This document shows positions 48,070 through 57,234 of a stretch of 64,000 nt of DNA, piece after piece. Positions within the stretch are counted from its first letter, which is position 1; each line of letters starts with the position of its first letter. The DNA comes from Porphyromonas sp. COT-239 OH1446 (lineage in GTDB: Bacteria; Bacteroidota; Bacteroidia; Bacteroidales; Porphyromonadaceae): the NCBI RefSeq assembly GCF_000768875.1, contig NZ_JRAO01000010.1, positions 64,759 to 128,758 on the forward strand, read 5' to 3'. The notes under the pieces are model-generated. The model was not told the DNA's origin and did no database searches. It saw only the letters and a list, made by a program, of their open reading frames with translations. The position numbers were made by a program, and so were the translations under genes.

Positions 48070-48146
48070 AGGCTGTGTCGCAAAAGGTCTATGAGAAACC
48101 CTCTGGATCTCCAGAGCGACACATCATACGCCTTGCGACACAGCCT
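48070..48146 (+). terminator. Two-level hairpin between the phosphohexomutase and methyltransferase genes
   Basis: AGGCTGTGTCGCAA (48070-48083) is the exact complement of TTGCGACACAGCCT (48133-48146). The 49 bases between contain a second small hairpin, CTCTGGATCTCCAGAG (48101-48116). TCTT follows. It could be a terminator or a structured leader of the next gene, which starts 20 bases later. Confidence 0.5.
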
Positions 48147-48166
48147 TCTTGACTATAACCAGACTT

Positions 48167-49684
48167 ATGCTATTTCGAATGATCGCCAAGACCCTCCTCT
48201 CTCTCGAGGAGGTATTGGCCCAGGAGCTAGAGGCCCTCGGAGCGAAGGATATAGAGATAGGCAACCGCATGGTGGCCTTCACTGGCGACAAGAGCCTCCT
48301 CTACGAGGCTAACCTGCGCCTTAGGACTGCCCTGCGGATCCTTAAGCCGATATACACCTTCAAGGCCTCCAACCCCGACGAGCTCTACGAGGCCCTCAGT
48401 AGATTCGCCTGGCAGGAGGTGATGAGCTCCGATCAGACCTTCTCCATAGACACCGTGGTTTACTCCGACAGCTTCACCCACAGTAAGTATGTCGGCTATC
48501 GGACTAAGGACGCTATCGTAGACTACTTCAGAGCCCTCGAGGACAAGCGGCCCTCTGTACGCCTAGATAATCCAGATATATACTTCAATATCCACATCTC
48601 GCACCAGGAGGTAACCCTATCGCTCGACAGCTCGGGCGAGAGTCTACACAAGCGTGGCTATCGGGCCGTACAGACTGAGGCTCCCATCAACGAAGTCTTG
48701 GCAGCAGGCATCCTCCTGATGGCTGGCTGGAGGGGGGAGACAGACCTCATCGATCCGATGTGTGGCTCAGGGACATTCCTCATCGAGGCAGCCTTGATCG
48801 CCCGAGGCATCTCGCCTGGGATCTATCGCAAGGGCTTTGCCTTCGAGCGTTGGCGAGACTACGACCCTGAGCTCTTCCACAGATTGTATGAGGATGACAG
48901 CCACGAGCGAGTCTTCGAACATAAGATCTATGGCTCGGACGTACTCCGAGAGGCTATCCGCATTACCGAGCGAAATGTCGCTAGAGCAGGCCTGGCCCGC
49001 AACATCGAGCTGGAGATCATGCCCCTACAGCAGAGGCCTCAGCCTACACAGCCAGCCCTCATCGTCATGAACCCTCCCTATGGTGAGCGGCTTAAGCTAC
49101 AGGATGCCTCCGAGCTCTACAGCATGATCGGCGAGCGGCTCAAGCACAACTTCAGCGGCTGCACAGCCTACATCATCGCTTACAAGGCCGAGCACTTTGA
49201 CCACATTGGCCTGCGTGCGAGCAAGCGAGTCAAGCTCATGAATGGCTCTCTCGAGTGTGAACTGCGAGGCTATGAACTCTTCGCTGGCAGACGAGAGGAC
49301 TTCAAGAGCCGTCCTCGTGAGCCTCGCTCCTCCTACAGACCAGCCCCACGGGACACCGCAGGCTACGACCAGGATAAGCCCTACAGAGGTCGCAGAGAGG
49401 AGGGGCAACTTAGAGACAAAAGAGGTCTTCGGGGGCATGCCCCTCGAGAGGGCAAGAGCTTTGGCGACAGAACCCGAGGAGGGCAGAAGCCGTCTGAGAG
49501 GAAGGCCTTAGGCGAGCGCAGAGCCCAGGGGAAGGACAAGCCTCGGTCAGACAGGCGTAGCCCTCAGCGTCTCTGGCCTAGTGATCGCTTCCGCTACACA
49601 GACCAGGAGGGCAGGGAGCGTCGCCGCAACCCCAAGCGTGGGGGCTTTCAGGTCTTCCGAGCAGAGGACGAGGCAGGCGATTAG
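48167..49684 (+). CDS. RlmL-like THUMP-domain RNA methyltransferase
   Basis: A 505-residue protein from the ATG at 48167 (MLFRMIAKTLLSLEEVLAQELEAL, split at the conserved AKT); a TTG further upstream lies within the hairpin. A THUMP RNA-binding domain (about 45-155) precedes a methyltransferase with DPMCGSGTFLIEAA (about 195) and the catalytic MNPPYGERL (about 305). It corresponds to the N-terminal half of RlmL, which methylates G2445 of 23S rRNA. The last 120 residues are a highly basic Arg/Lys/Gly/Pro tail of low complexity, not part of the enzyme fold. dpp-like and purD genes follow on the same strand. Confidence 0.87.
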   Translation: MLFRMIAKTLLSLEEVLAQELEALGAKDIEIGNRMVAFTGDKSLLYEANLRLRTALRILKPIYTFKASNPDELYEALSRFAWQEVMSSDQTFSIDTVVYSDSFTHSKYVGYRTKDAIVDYFRALEDKRPSVRLDNPDIYFNIHISHQEVTLSLDSSGESLHKRGYRAVQTEAPINEVLAAGILLMAGWRGETDLIDPMCGSGTFLIEAALIARGISPGIYRKGFAFERWRDYDPELFHRLYEDDSHERVFEHKIYGSDVLREAIRITERNVARAGLARNIELEIMPLQQRPQPTQPALIVMNPPYGERLKLQDASELYSMIGERLKHNFSGCTAYIIAYKAEHFDHIGLRASKRVKLMNGSLECELRGYELFAGRREDFKSRPREPRSSYRPAPRDTAGYDQDKPYRGRREEGQLRDKRGLRGHAPREGKSFGDRTRGGQKPSERKALGERRAQGKDKPRSDRRSPQRLWPSDRFRYTDQEGRERRRNPKRGGFQVFRAEDEAGD

Positions 49685-49717
49685 TACTTAGTACACCAAC
49701 ACATTAGTTCGATCAAT

Positions 49718-51895
49718 ATGAATACAAAACTCATTGGGAGCTTCATTCTCGGTATGACACTCACGACGTGTCCGCTGTCGGCTCAAGAGACCGCCAGCAG
49801 ACCAACGCTCACCCTAGAGCAGTACACAGCGGGCAACCCTGCCTATCTACAGCCTCGCAATATCCCTGCCCTACAATGGCTGGGTAGCGACTATATCTAT
49901 GTCGATGGCAAGAGGCTAGTCATCGGTCGCCCAGGCAGCAAGGTCAGCGAACGTACCCTGCTCTCTCTAGAGGATCTACAGAGCTTGGTCGGAGAGCAAG
50001 AGACCGGGTTTAGGGGCAAGAGCTTCCCCTCCTTTCGAGTGATAGGAGCACGGAAAGATCTGCTCAAGCTCAGCTCCTCTACTGGGCACTACATCGTCGA
50101 CCCTAGGGCAAAGAAGCTCCTGGCGAGTTACCCTCGAGCGGAGGAGATCAAGGCCGAGCTGATCAGTCCCGACTTGAGCTATCGAGCAGTGGTGCGAGGG
50201 CATCAGCTCGAGATCGAGAGCCTCACGGCAGACAATCCTCACCACACCACCCTCACCCAGGATGGCTCGGCCGAGATCGTCTATGGGCAGTCTGTGCATC
50301 AGAATGAGTTTGGCATCGATGGAGGGCTCTTTTGGAGTCCCAATGGCCGACGCTTGGCCTACTATCGTATGGATCAGAGCATGGTGCATCCCTACCCCAT
50401 CCTGCACGTTAATGACCGCAAGCCCTACGCCGAGCAGCAGTATTACCCCATGGCGGGAATGCCTATCCACCACGTCAGCATTGGTGTCTATGATCTAGAC
50501 ACAAAGCAGACCATTTACCTACAGACCAGTACCCCTGGCGAGACCTACCTCACCAACGTGTGTTGGAGTCCTGATGGAGGGGAGATCTTCGTTGCCGAGG
50601 TGAATAGGGCGCAGAATAGGAGTGAACTGAAGGCCTTTGACCCGACTACGGGCAAAGCCCTACGCACTCTCTTCGTCGAGGAAGATGACCGCTATATAGA
50701 GCCTCGTTACCCTGCCCGCTTCGTTCCTGGGAAGAATAACCTTTTCATTTGGCAATCACGCAGAGATGGTTGGGATCACCTCTACCTCTACAACACTGAG
50801 GGCAGACTGATTCGTCAGCTTACTCGGGGAGAATGGGAGGTCGTGAGCGTGCTCGACTTCTCCCCCGATGGCAAGCAGCTCTATTACCTCTCAACCGAGG
50901 AGAGTCCGCTCGGGCGCAACCTCTATAGCCTCAGCATCGCAACGGGCAAGAAACGCCCCCTAACCCCTGAGGCGGGCTGGCACAGCCCTCGCCTATCGGC
51001 CGATGGCAAGCACTTCATCGACCACTATGAATCGACCGAGGTAGCTCGCCAGATCAAGCTCTATACAACTCAGGGCAAGCAACTGCGTACGATGCTGACG
51101 GCTCGCCACCCTGAGCTCGACTATGCTAGACCTATAATCGAGCTCGGAACGATCAAGGCGGCAGACCAAGAGACCGACCTGTATTATCGTCTGATCAAGC
51201 CGACAAACTTCGATCCCAATAAGCGTTACCCCACGATCATATACGTCTATAATGGTCCTCATGCCCAGCTCGTTCAGAACCGTTATCGAGCTGCAGCACG
51301 AGGATGGGAGCTACACATGGCCACACTAGGCTATGTCATCTTCACAGTCGATGGGCGAGGATCAGCCTATCGAGGGGCTAAGTTTGAGCAAGTAATCCAC
51401 CGCTGCATCGGTACGCACGAGATGGCAGACCAGATGCGGGGTGTAGACTTCCTCCGTTCGCTTCCTTATGTCGATGGGCAGCGGATCGGAGTCTACGGCT
51501 GGAGCTATGGCGGCTTCATGACAACGAACCTCATGCTCACCCATCCAGAGACCTTCAAGGTAGGTGTCGCTGGCGGTGGAGTGATGGACTGGAGCCGATA
51601 TGAGGCTATGTATGGCGAACGCTACATGGACACCCCACAGGAGAACCCCGAGGGCTATCGAGCCAATAATCTACTGCACCGTGCCGCAGACCTGCGTGGC
51701 CGCCTGCTGATGATCCACGGGACTATCGACCCAGTGGTTATTTGGCAGCATACGCTACTCTTCGTCAAGGCCGCAGTAAAGGCTGGCTCTCTGCCCGACT
51801 ACATGCTCTACCCTGAGCATCCGCACAATGTCATAGGCCCAGACCGTGTACACCTGAACAAAGTCATTACTCGCTACTTCCAAGATCACCTATGA
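49718..51895 (+). CDS. Prolyl dipeptidyl peptidase IV-like S9 serine peptidase
   Basis: A 725-residue exported peptidase with a signal peptide MNTKLIGSFILGMTLTTCPLSA. An N-terminal beta-propeller (about 40-480) is followed by an alpha/beta-hydrolase domain with Ser about 596 in YGWSYGGFMT, Asp about 671 in HGTIDPVV and His about 702 in PEHPHNVIG. The double-Glu motif of true DPP-IV is not obvious, so it may be a tripeptidyl or related enzyme. Such enzymes feed peptide use in asaccharolytic Porphyromonas-type bacteria. The stop overlaps the purD start (ATGA). Confidence 0.88.
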   Translation: MNTKLIGSFILGMTLTTCPLSAQETASRPTLTLEQYTAGNPAYLQPRNIPALQWLGSDYIYVDGKRLVIGRPGSKVSERTLLSLEDLQSLVGEQETGFRGKSFPSFRVIGARKDLLKLSSSTGHYIVDPRAKKLLASYPRAEEIKAELISPDLSYRAVVRGHQLEIESLTADNPHHTTLTQDGSAEIVYGQSVHQNEFGIDGGLFWSPNGRRLAYYRMDQSMVHPYPILHVNDRKPYAEQQYYPMAGMPIHHVSIGVYDLDTKQTIYLQTSTPGETYLTNVCWSPDGGEIFVAEVNRAQNRSELKAFDPTTGKALRTLFVEEDDRYIEPRYPARFVPGKNNLFIWQSRRDGWDHLYLYNTEGRLIRQLTRGEWEVVSVLDFSPDGKQLYYLSTEESPLGRNLYSLSIATGKKRPLTPEAGWHSPRLSADGKHFIDHYESTEVARQIKLYTTQGKQLRTMLTARHPELDYARPIIELGTIKAADQETDLYYRLIKPTNFDPNKRYPTIIYVYNGPHAQLVQNRYRAAARGWELHMATLGYVIFTVDGRGSAYRGAKFEQVIHRCIGTHEMADQMRGVDFLRSLPYVDGQRIGVYGWSYGGFMTTNLMLTHPETFKVGVAGGGVMDWSRYEAMYGERYMDTPQENPEGYRANNLLHRAADLRGRLLMIHGTIDPVVIWQHTLLFVKAAVKAGSLPDYMLYPEHPHNVIGPDRVHLNKVITRYFQDHL

Positions 51896-53178
51896 ACATC
51901 CTCCTACTCGGCTCTGGAGGAAGAGAGCATGCCCTAGCATGGCGCATCGCCCAGAGCCCTAACTGCACCCAACTATTTATCGCCCCAGGCAATCCGGGGA
52001 TGGTCTCGCTCGGTACTTGCCTGCCAGGGCTAAACCCGAAGGACTTCCCTGCGATCGTGGAGTTCATCCGCAAGGAACGGATCGAGCTGCTGGTTGTAGG
52101 GCCAGAAGAACCCCTCGTGCTCGGCCTGGTGGACTACGTCCTCGAGCAGGAAGACCTCGCCGAGCTACCTATCGTTGGCCCTGATGCTGCTGGGGCACGG
52201 CTCGAGGGGAGCAAGGACTATAGCAAGGCCTTCATGCAACGTCATGGCATCCCGACAGCAGCCTATCGCAGCTTCAGGGCTGATGAGATAGAGGCTGCCC
52301 GAGCCTTCTTACGAGAGTTGAATGCCCCCTACGTCCTCAAGGCCGACGGTCTAGCAGCGGGCAAGGGGGTGATCATCGCCCAAACGCTAGAAGAGGCTGA
52401 GCAGGAGCTCGGTGAGATGCTCTCTGGTCGCTTCGGTAAGGCCAGCAGCTGCGTCGTCATCGAGGAGTACCTGCATGGGATCGAGTGCTCGGTCTTCATC
52501 GCCACAGACGGTCAAGACTGGCGCATCCTCCCCGTAGCCAAGGACTACAAGCGCATCGGTGAGGGAGAGACTGGCCTCAACACCGGTGGGATGGGCTCCG
52601 TCTCTCCCGTCCTCTTCGCCGACGAAGCCTTCATGGCTCGTGTCGAGGAGGAGGTCGTACGCCCTACGATCGCAGGCCTGATGGTCGAGGGGATAGACTA
52701 CCGAGGCTTCATCTTCGCCGGGCTGATGAATGTAGACGGAGCTCCCTACGTCATCGAGTATAACTGCCGCATGGGAGACCCAGAGACCCAAAGCGTCATG
52801 CTGCGCATACAGTCGGACTTTGTCGAGCTGCTACTGCGCATAGGCAATGGAGCTCTAGGGGACTACGAGCTCAAGATCGACCCTCGAACGGTAACGACCG
52901 TCGTACTAGCCAGCGAGGGTTACCCCAGGAGCTATACCACTGGGCAAGCTATTACCCTGCCCGACCTCCCCGAGGGAGCAATGATCTTCCATGCCGGGAC
53001 GAAGAGCGAGGGTGGCATGCTGCTGACCAATGGCGGACGAGTACTCACGGCAACCTGCTATGGCGACACCCTAGAGGAAGCCATGGAGCGGAGCAATCAC
53101 CTGGCCAAGAGTATTCGCTTTCAGGGGAAGAACTTCCGCCGAGACATCGGTCGAGACCTCCTCGAGCTGGGACAATAG
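51892..53178 (+). CDS. purD: Phosphoribosylamine-glycine ligase PurD
   Basis: A 428-residue ATP-grasp enzyme performing the second step of purine synthesis, using the product of PurF. MNILLLGSGGREHALAW at the N-terminus, VGPEEPLVLGLVD, the ATP-grasp GLAAGKGVIIA (near residue 150) and YNCRMGDPETQ (near residue 290) are all diagnostic. It overlaps the upstream peptidase gene by four bases, although the two functions are unrelated. Confidence 0.97.
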   Translation: MNILLLGSGGREHALAWRIAQSPNCTQLFIAPGNPGMVSLGTCLPGLNPKDFPAIVEFIRKERIELLVVGPEEPLVLGLVDYVLEQEDLAELPIVGPDAAGARLEGSKDYSKAFMQRHGIPTAAYRSFRADEIEAARAFLRELNAPYVLKADGLAAGKGVIIAQTLEEAEQELGEMLSGRFGKASSCVVIEEYLHGIECSVFIATDGQDWRILPVAKDYKRIGEGETGLNTGGMGSVSPVLFADEAFMARVEEEVVRPTIAGLMVEGIDYRGFIFAGLMNVDGAPYVIEYNCRMGDPETQSVMLRIQSDFVELLLRIGNGALGDYELKIDPRTVTTVVLASEGYPRSYTTGQAITLPDLPEGAMIFHAGTKSEGGMLLTNGGRVLTATCYGDTLEEAMERSNHLAKSIRFQGKNFRRDIGRDLLELGQ

Positions 53179-53299
53179 AGCCCAGCGGATACCCTCTACC
53201 TACGGCAGGTTGCCCAAGAGCTCGATAAAGTCTAGCTCTGGACGGCCTGCCGTATTGAGTTTGAAGCAAACAAAAAATCTAGACAACATCCCTAGACAA

Positions 53300-54265
53300 A
53301 TGAACGGCAAACAGAATCTCCCTGCCTCGACCCTCTACCCCACAGTCCTCGGGCTCGCTCTCGTCCTAAGCCTCTGCCACTATCTCGGGCTTCAGATACG
53401 CCCCTGGCCTATTGAGATACTCTGGCACACAGGAGCACAGCCTGGGGCTCTAGTCATGGGACTCGGTGGCCTCATCCTTCTCAGCCTGCTGATGCGGCAG
53501 CTCTCGGAGCAATACATGCTCCAGCAAGAGCGGCAACCAGGCCTCGGGCTGATGTTACTAGGCTGTACAGCCCTATCGCTAGGCTGGTATCATCTGAGCT
53601 CGCTAGTGCCACTCTTGACCCTAGGGCTCATGCTCTATCTGCTCTTCGGGGCATATCAGATACAGAGTGCCTCTAGATACACTTTCCCCACGGGCCTACT
53701 GCTCGGGGTGCTAGCCACCTATCAGCTACACTACCTCATGCTGCTCCCGATCTTGCTCTACCTGCTCTATCCTCTGCGAGCTCTTTCACTACGCAATGCG
53801 CTAGGGATGCTCATAGGGTTCTTCGTCGTGGCCTGGATCGTCATCCCGGCAAGCTGGATCTTCCCCCAGTTGGGTATGCAGGAGTATCTACGGGAGCTCT
53901 GGATCGATGTTCGATCCTCAATATGGGACTTCCCGCTCCGTGATGGTGGGGAATGGATGAGTTACCTCCCCTTCTACCTCATCATCCTGCTGTGGGTGCT
54001 GAGCGTCATTGGCCTCTCGGGCCTCCATGCTCGGGACAATGTGCGCCGTAGGGACTATGGCACTGCGCTCAATCGGCTATCGCTACTGCTCATCCTCTCG
54101 AGTCTCGTATGGCAATCGGAGCAGGCGGTGTTGCTGCTCCAACTAGCCCTCCTGCCGCTATCCATACGGCATATGTCCCTACTCTCCTTCTACACGAGGC
54201 GCACCAAGCTCATCATCCTAGGCATATATAGCCTCGTGCTGCTCTGCCTTGTGCTGCTCTACTAG
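53300..54265 (+). CDS. Polytopic membrane protein of unknown function
   Basis: A 321-residue protein from the ATG at 53300; an upstream TTG at 53210 is less likely. About nine or ten hydrophobic segments cover nearly the whole length (YPTVLGLALVLSLCHYLGL, LVMGLGGLILLSLLM, YQLHYLMLLPILLYLLYPL, LGMLIGFFVVAWIVIPASW, YLIILLWVLSVIGLSG). There are no catalytic motifs I can name. Similar membrane proteins of unknown role (DUF6427-like) occur in Bacteroidota. It lies 121 bases after purD and may share its transcript. Confidence 0.65.
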   Translation: MNGKQNLPASTLYPTVLGLALVLSLCHYLGLQIRPWPIEILWHTGAQPGALVMGLGGLILLSLLMRQLSEQYMLQQERQPGLGLMLLGCTALSLGWYHLSSLVPLLTLGLMLYLLFGAYQIQSASRYTFPTGLLLGVLATYQLHYLMLLPILLYLLYPLRALSLRNALGMLIGFFVVAWIVIPASWIFPQLGMQEYLRELWIDVRSSIWDFPLRDGGEWMSYLPFYLIILLWVLSVIGLSGLHARDNVRRRDYGTALNRLSLLLILSSLVWQSEQAVLLLQLALLPLSIRHMSLLSFYTRRTKLIILGIYSLVLLCLVLLY

Positions 54266-54331
54266 AGCAGTCGAGGACGACTCTGACCGCTAACCTTCGG
54301 ATCAAGACCTCTGCCTGGAGGTAACAAAGAT

Positions 54332-54376
54332 AAGCCTCCCCCACCCGCCTTGTCAAGAGGCAGGTGGGGGAGGCTT
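54332..54376. terminator. Long hairpin between convergent genes
   Basis: AAGCCTCCCCCACC pairs exactly with GGTGGGGGAGGCTT, extended inward by CGCCT/AGGCA with one mismatch. It lies between the membrane protein gene and pepD. No T-run is present, so a bidirectional block is likely. Confidence 0.7.
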
Positions 54377-54406
54377 CGCTTGAGCCCCATCGGGGGCTAG
54401 TAGCAA

Positions 54407-55867
54407 CTACTTCTTAGGGATGTCCTTGAGTACCTCCAGCAGGTGTCTCCACCACAGATCGACAGTCTTGATCTCAATGCGCTCTGCAGGTGAATGCACA
54501 TCACGTAGCGTAGGGCCGAACGAAACCATGTCGAGACCTGGGAAGACATCCAGGATCAGACCGCACTCGAGGCCTGCATGGATGGCCTTGACCTTGGCAT
54601 CCTTGCCGAAGAGGCGACGATAAGACTCCGCTGCTGCCTTGAGGATGGGCGAGTCGGCATTGGGCTTCCAACCAGGGTATGGATCACGAATATCGGCCTG
54701 TGCACCAGCAAGCTCGAAGATGGACTTCACCATCTCGGCAGTGCTATTGCGCAAAGACTCAGTGGAGCTTCTCTGGCTAGTCTCTACTCGGATCTTACCG
54801 CCATCAACGGTCTTGATCGAGGCCAGATTGTTAGAGGTCTCGACCAGATCCTCAATCTCGTGGCTCATGCCGAGCACACCATGAGGACAAGCGTAGAGGG
54901 CACGCACAAGGCGCAGCTTGGTGTCGCAGTCCATAACGAACTGTGGGGCTTGTACACTCTCGAGAGAGAGGTTCACGTTGGGGTCTACACGCTTGAGCTC
55001 GTCCTGCACCTCGCTGCGGAGCTTGGCGAGCAGCTCCTCGACCTTGGCCTTGCCCTCGGCACGTACGCCGAAGGTCGCATGGGCCTCACGAGGGATAGCA
55101 TTGTGCAGGTTGCCTCCGCCGATCTCTGCTAGTACCCAATCGAGGCCATTGCTCTCGAGGCTATAGAGGAAGCGGGTAAGAATCTTATTGGCATTGCCCA
55201 GGCCTACATGGATATCGCCCCCTGAGTGTCCGCCCTTGAGACCAAACACCTTAACTTGGAAGAAGATGTAGTCCGTCGTGTCGGCCGAGTATTTGGGCTC
55301 GAACATAGCGATCACACCCATCCCCCCAGCACAGCCGATGAAGAGCTCGCCCTCGTCTTCGCTGTCGAGGTTCAGCAGGATCTTCCCCTCGAAGAAGCCA
55401 GGCTTGAGGTTCATTGCCCCCGTCATACCCGTCTCTTCGTCCACAGTGAAGAGGCACTCAAGGGGACCATGTTCGAGGTCGTTAGAGGCCAGGATGGCCA
55501 GCTCGGCGGCGCAACCGATACCGTTGTCTGCACCGAGGGTTGTACCATCGGCACGCATCCACTCGCCATCGATGATGGTGCGAATGGGGTCAGTGTCGAA
55601 GTTGTGCTGCTTGTCAGAGTTCTTCTCGCAGACCATGTCCACATGGCTCTGTAGCACAACGGTCTCTCTATCTTCGTAGCCAGGGGTTGCGGGCTTGCTG
55701 ATAACCATGTTACCCACCTCATCCTGCTTGTAGGTCAGCTGATGCTGCTTAGCGAAATTGACTAGGTACTCCAAGATCTTGCCTTCCTTCTTCGAAGGGC
55801 GAGGTACCTGTGTGATCTCATGGAAGTACTTCCACACGATCTGGGGCTTCAATGATGTAATGTCCAT
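54407..55867 (-). CDS. pepD: Aminoacyl-histidine dipeptidase PepD
   Basis: A 486-residue M20-family metal peptidase from the ATG at 55867 (MDITSLKPQIVWKYFHEITQ); the longer frame to 55939 crosses the divergent promoter. The metal site LQSHVDMVCEK (about 75), TTLGADNGIGCAAELAIL (about 115) and the catalytic DEETGMTGA are typical of the Xaa-His dipeptidase (carnosinase) group. It is cytoplasmic and releases His from dipeptides, fitting peptide-based nutrition. The gene stands alone. Confidence 0.94.
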   Translation of the reverse strand: MDITSLKPQIVWKYFHEITQVPRPSKKEGKILEYLVNFAKQHQLTYKQDEVGNMVISKPATPGYEDRETVVLQSHVDMVCEKNSDKQHNFDTDPIRTIIDGEWMRADGTTLGADNGIGCAAELAILASNDLEHGPLECLFTVDEETGMTGAMNLKPGFFEGKILLNLDSEDEGELFIGCAGGMGVIAMFEPKYSADTTDYIFFQVKVFGLKGGHSGGDIHVGLGNANKILTRFLYSLESNGLDWVLAEIGGGNLHNAIPREAHATFGVRAEGKAKVEELLAKLRSEVQDELKRVDPNVNLSLESVQAPQFVMDCDTKLRLVRALYACPHGVLGMSHEIEDLVETSNNLASIKTVDGGKIRVETSQRSSTESLRNSTAEMVKSIFELAGAQADIRDPYPGWKPNADSPILKAAAESYRRLFGKDAKVKAIHAGLECGLILDVFPGLDMVSFGPTLRDVHSPAERIEIKTVDLWWRHLLEVLKDIPKK

Positions 55868-55912
55868 CTCGATTACTTTAAAGTGAGTGTTATTAATGAG
55901 TAAGAAAAGTCT

Positions 55913-55920
55913 TACCTTTG
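55913..55920 (+). promoter_or_regulatory. -7 box of the small membrane protein gene
   Basis: TACCTTTG lies 25 bases before the ATG at 55946 and only 45 bases from the oppositely directed pepD start. Confidence 0.5.
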
Positions 55921-55945
55921 TCAGCAACAAATATAACAATAAAGA

Positions 55946-56158
55946 ATGAAGTTACTGCTCATCGCTGCACTGATTCTGCTATCAATCTCGATTTTGCTCC
56001 TCTCTACGGGCATCTTGCTCCGTCGTAAGGGGGGCTTCCCCAACACCCATGTAGGGGGGCAGAAGGCCTTGCGAGACAAGGGCATCTCCTGTCATACCTC
56101 TCAGCACCGAGAGGAGCTGGAGCGGCGCAAGCTCTCCGATCGGGTACACGAGCTCTAA
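55946..56158 (+). CDS. Small membrane-anchored protein, conserved in Bacteroidales
   Basis: A 70-residue protein. One N-terminal membrane helix (LLLIAALILLSISILLLSTGI) is followed by a cytoplasmic tail with GGFPNTHVGGQKALRDKGISCH, cut here at the conserved Thr-His-Val/Gly stretch. The pattern FPxTHVGxxxALRxxGISC resembles small proteins found in many Bacteroidales, which supports coding. The function is unknown. The Skp-like gene follows after 68 bases. Confidence 0.7.
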   Translation: MKLLLIAALILLSISILLLSTGILLRRKGGFPNTHVGGQKALRDKGISCHTSQHREELERRKLSDRVHEL

Positions 56159-56226
56159 GCACCTGTCAGCAGTAGACTTCTCTCTCGATAGATCACTAAA
56201 AACAAAAAGTAATACATTCACTCTCA

Positions 56227-56850
56227 ATGGCAAAGAAACATCTCATTGCTTCGGCTGCCCTCGCTGTGGCTGCCTTCGTATCGCTCTCACTCACCAGCTG
56301 CCAGGGTTCTGGCTCGTCCAACGCTACCGGATCGGCAACCACCTCCGCAGCTCAGGCCGACTTCCCCATCGCTTACGTACGCATGGACTCCATCTCCTCT
56401 CAGTACAAGCTCTCGCAGGAGATCCAAACCAAACTGTCCAAGGACGCTGAGGAGGGACGTACTCGCCTCTTGAGCAAGAGCAATGCCCTACAGAAGGCTG
56501 CACAGGACTTCGAGCGTCGTGCTCGCATCAACGCCTTCATCTCACAGGAGGCTGCTCAGAAGGAGCAGAACAAGATCCTACGCATGCAACAGGAGGCACA
56601 GGCCCTCGAGGCTGAGCTCTCACAGATGCTTGCTGCCAAGCAGCAGATGATGCTAGAGGATATGATGAATAAGATCCAGGAGGAGCTCAAGGTCTTCATC
56701 AAGGATCGTAAGTACAAGATGGTGCTCACCCAGGTCGGAGTGCTCTACGCAGAGGACGCTACAGACATCACAGAGGAGTTCATCAAGCATCTCAATGACA
56801 ACTACAAGCCCTCGGCCGATCAGCCTGCGGACAAGGCTGTGAGCAAGTAA
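56227..56850 (+). CDS. OmpH/Skp-family lipoprotein
   Basis: A 207-residue lipoprotein with signal MAKKHLIASAALAVAAFVSL and lipid Cys in LTSC (about residue 25). A low-complexity Ser/Ala/Thr linker is followed by IAYVRMDSISSQY, the Skp-type start. Next comes a long helical hairpin rich in Gln, Glu and Ala (LQKAAQDFERRARINAFISQ) and a final strand KMVLTQVGVLYAEDATDIT. The family chaperones outer-membrane proteins in the periplasm; the lipid anchor differs from soluble Skp. A strong terminator follows. Confidence 0.88.
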   Translation: MAKKHLIASAALAVAAFVSLSLTSCQGSGSSNATGSATTSAAQADFPIAYVRMDSISSQYKLSQEIQTKLSKDAEEGRTRLLSKSNALQKAAQDFERRARINAFISQEAAQKEQNKILRMQQEAQALEAELSQMLAAKQQMMLEDMMNKIQEELKVFIKDRKYKMVLTQVGVLYAEDATDITEEFIKHLNDNYKPSADQPADKAVSK

Positions 56851-56878
56851 TCCGCCCCTCGAGACTCAGCCACAATAC

Positions 56879-56919
56879 AGATCGAGCGAACCCGCTATTG
56901 GGGTTCGCTCGATCTTTTT
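56879..56919 (+). terminator. Terminator of the OmpH-like gene
   Basis: AGATCGAGCGAACCC pairs exactly with GGGTTCGCTCGATCT around a 7-base loop and is followed by TTTTA. Confidence 0.9.
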
Positions 56920-56964
56920 ATTCGCCCCCTCTGCTCAGGGCCTAGCCACTGGGGCGATGAGGGT

Positions 56965-57065
56965 TAAGTAGGAGTGCAATGGAGAGTCAAATAGGAGCTC
57001 GATCGAGATCTAAATAGAAACTCGATCGAAGTCCTATCTAAGCCTCCGATGAGCTCTCGGTGGGG
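56965..57065. repeat. 23-base degenerate repeat array F (strand-switch, convergent)
   Basis: Three forward units start at 56966, 56989 and 57012, exactly 23 bases apart (AAGTAGGAGTGCAATGGAG, AAATAGGAGCTCGATCGAG, AAATAGAAACTCGATCGAAG). A reverse unit follows (GTCCTATCTAAGCCTCCGAT). It is flanked on both sides by terminators (56879 and 57136). Confidence 0.8.
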
Positions 57066-57135
57066 GCTCAACCGAATGCCCCATCATCCCTCACCTGCAC
57101 CCCTACCGAGACCTCAATCTGCCACCCGAAGTAAC

Positions 57136-57178
57136 GAACGGGCAGACCCGCTCAGCAGGTCTGCCCGTTCTACTTTTT
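57136..57178 (+). terminator. Second hairpin terminator, beyond array F
   Basis: GAACGGGCAGACC pairs with GGTCTGCCCGTTC around 9 bases and is followed on the plus strand by TACTTTTTC. In that sense it would stop read-through from the OmpH-like gene; it may also protect the end of the converging BspA-like gene. Confidence 0.75.
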
Positions 57179-57234
57179 CATCCTAGAGATGACCCTTGTC
57201 CCTCCTGAGGAGGAGCAGGGTACTTGCCTGTAGC

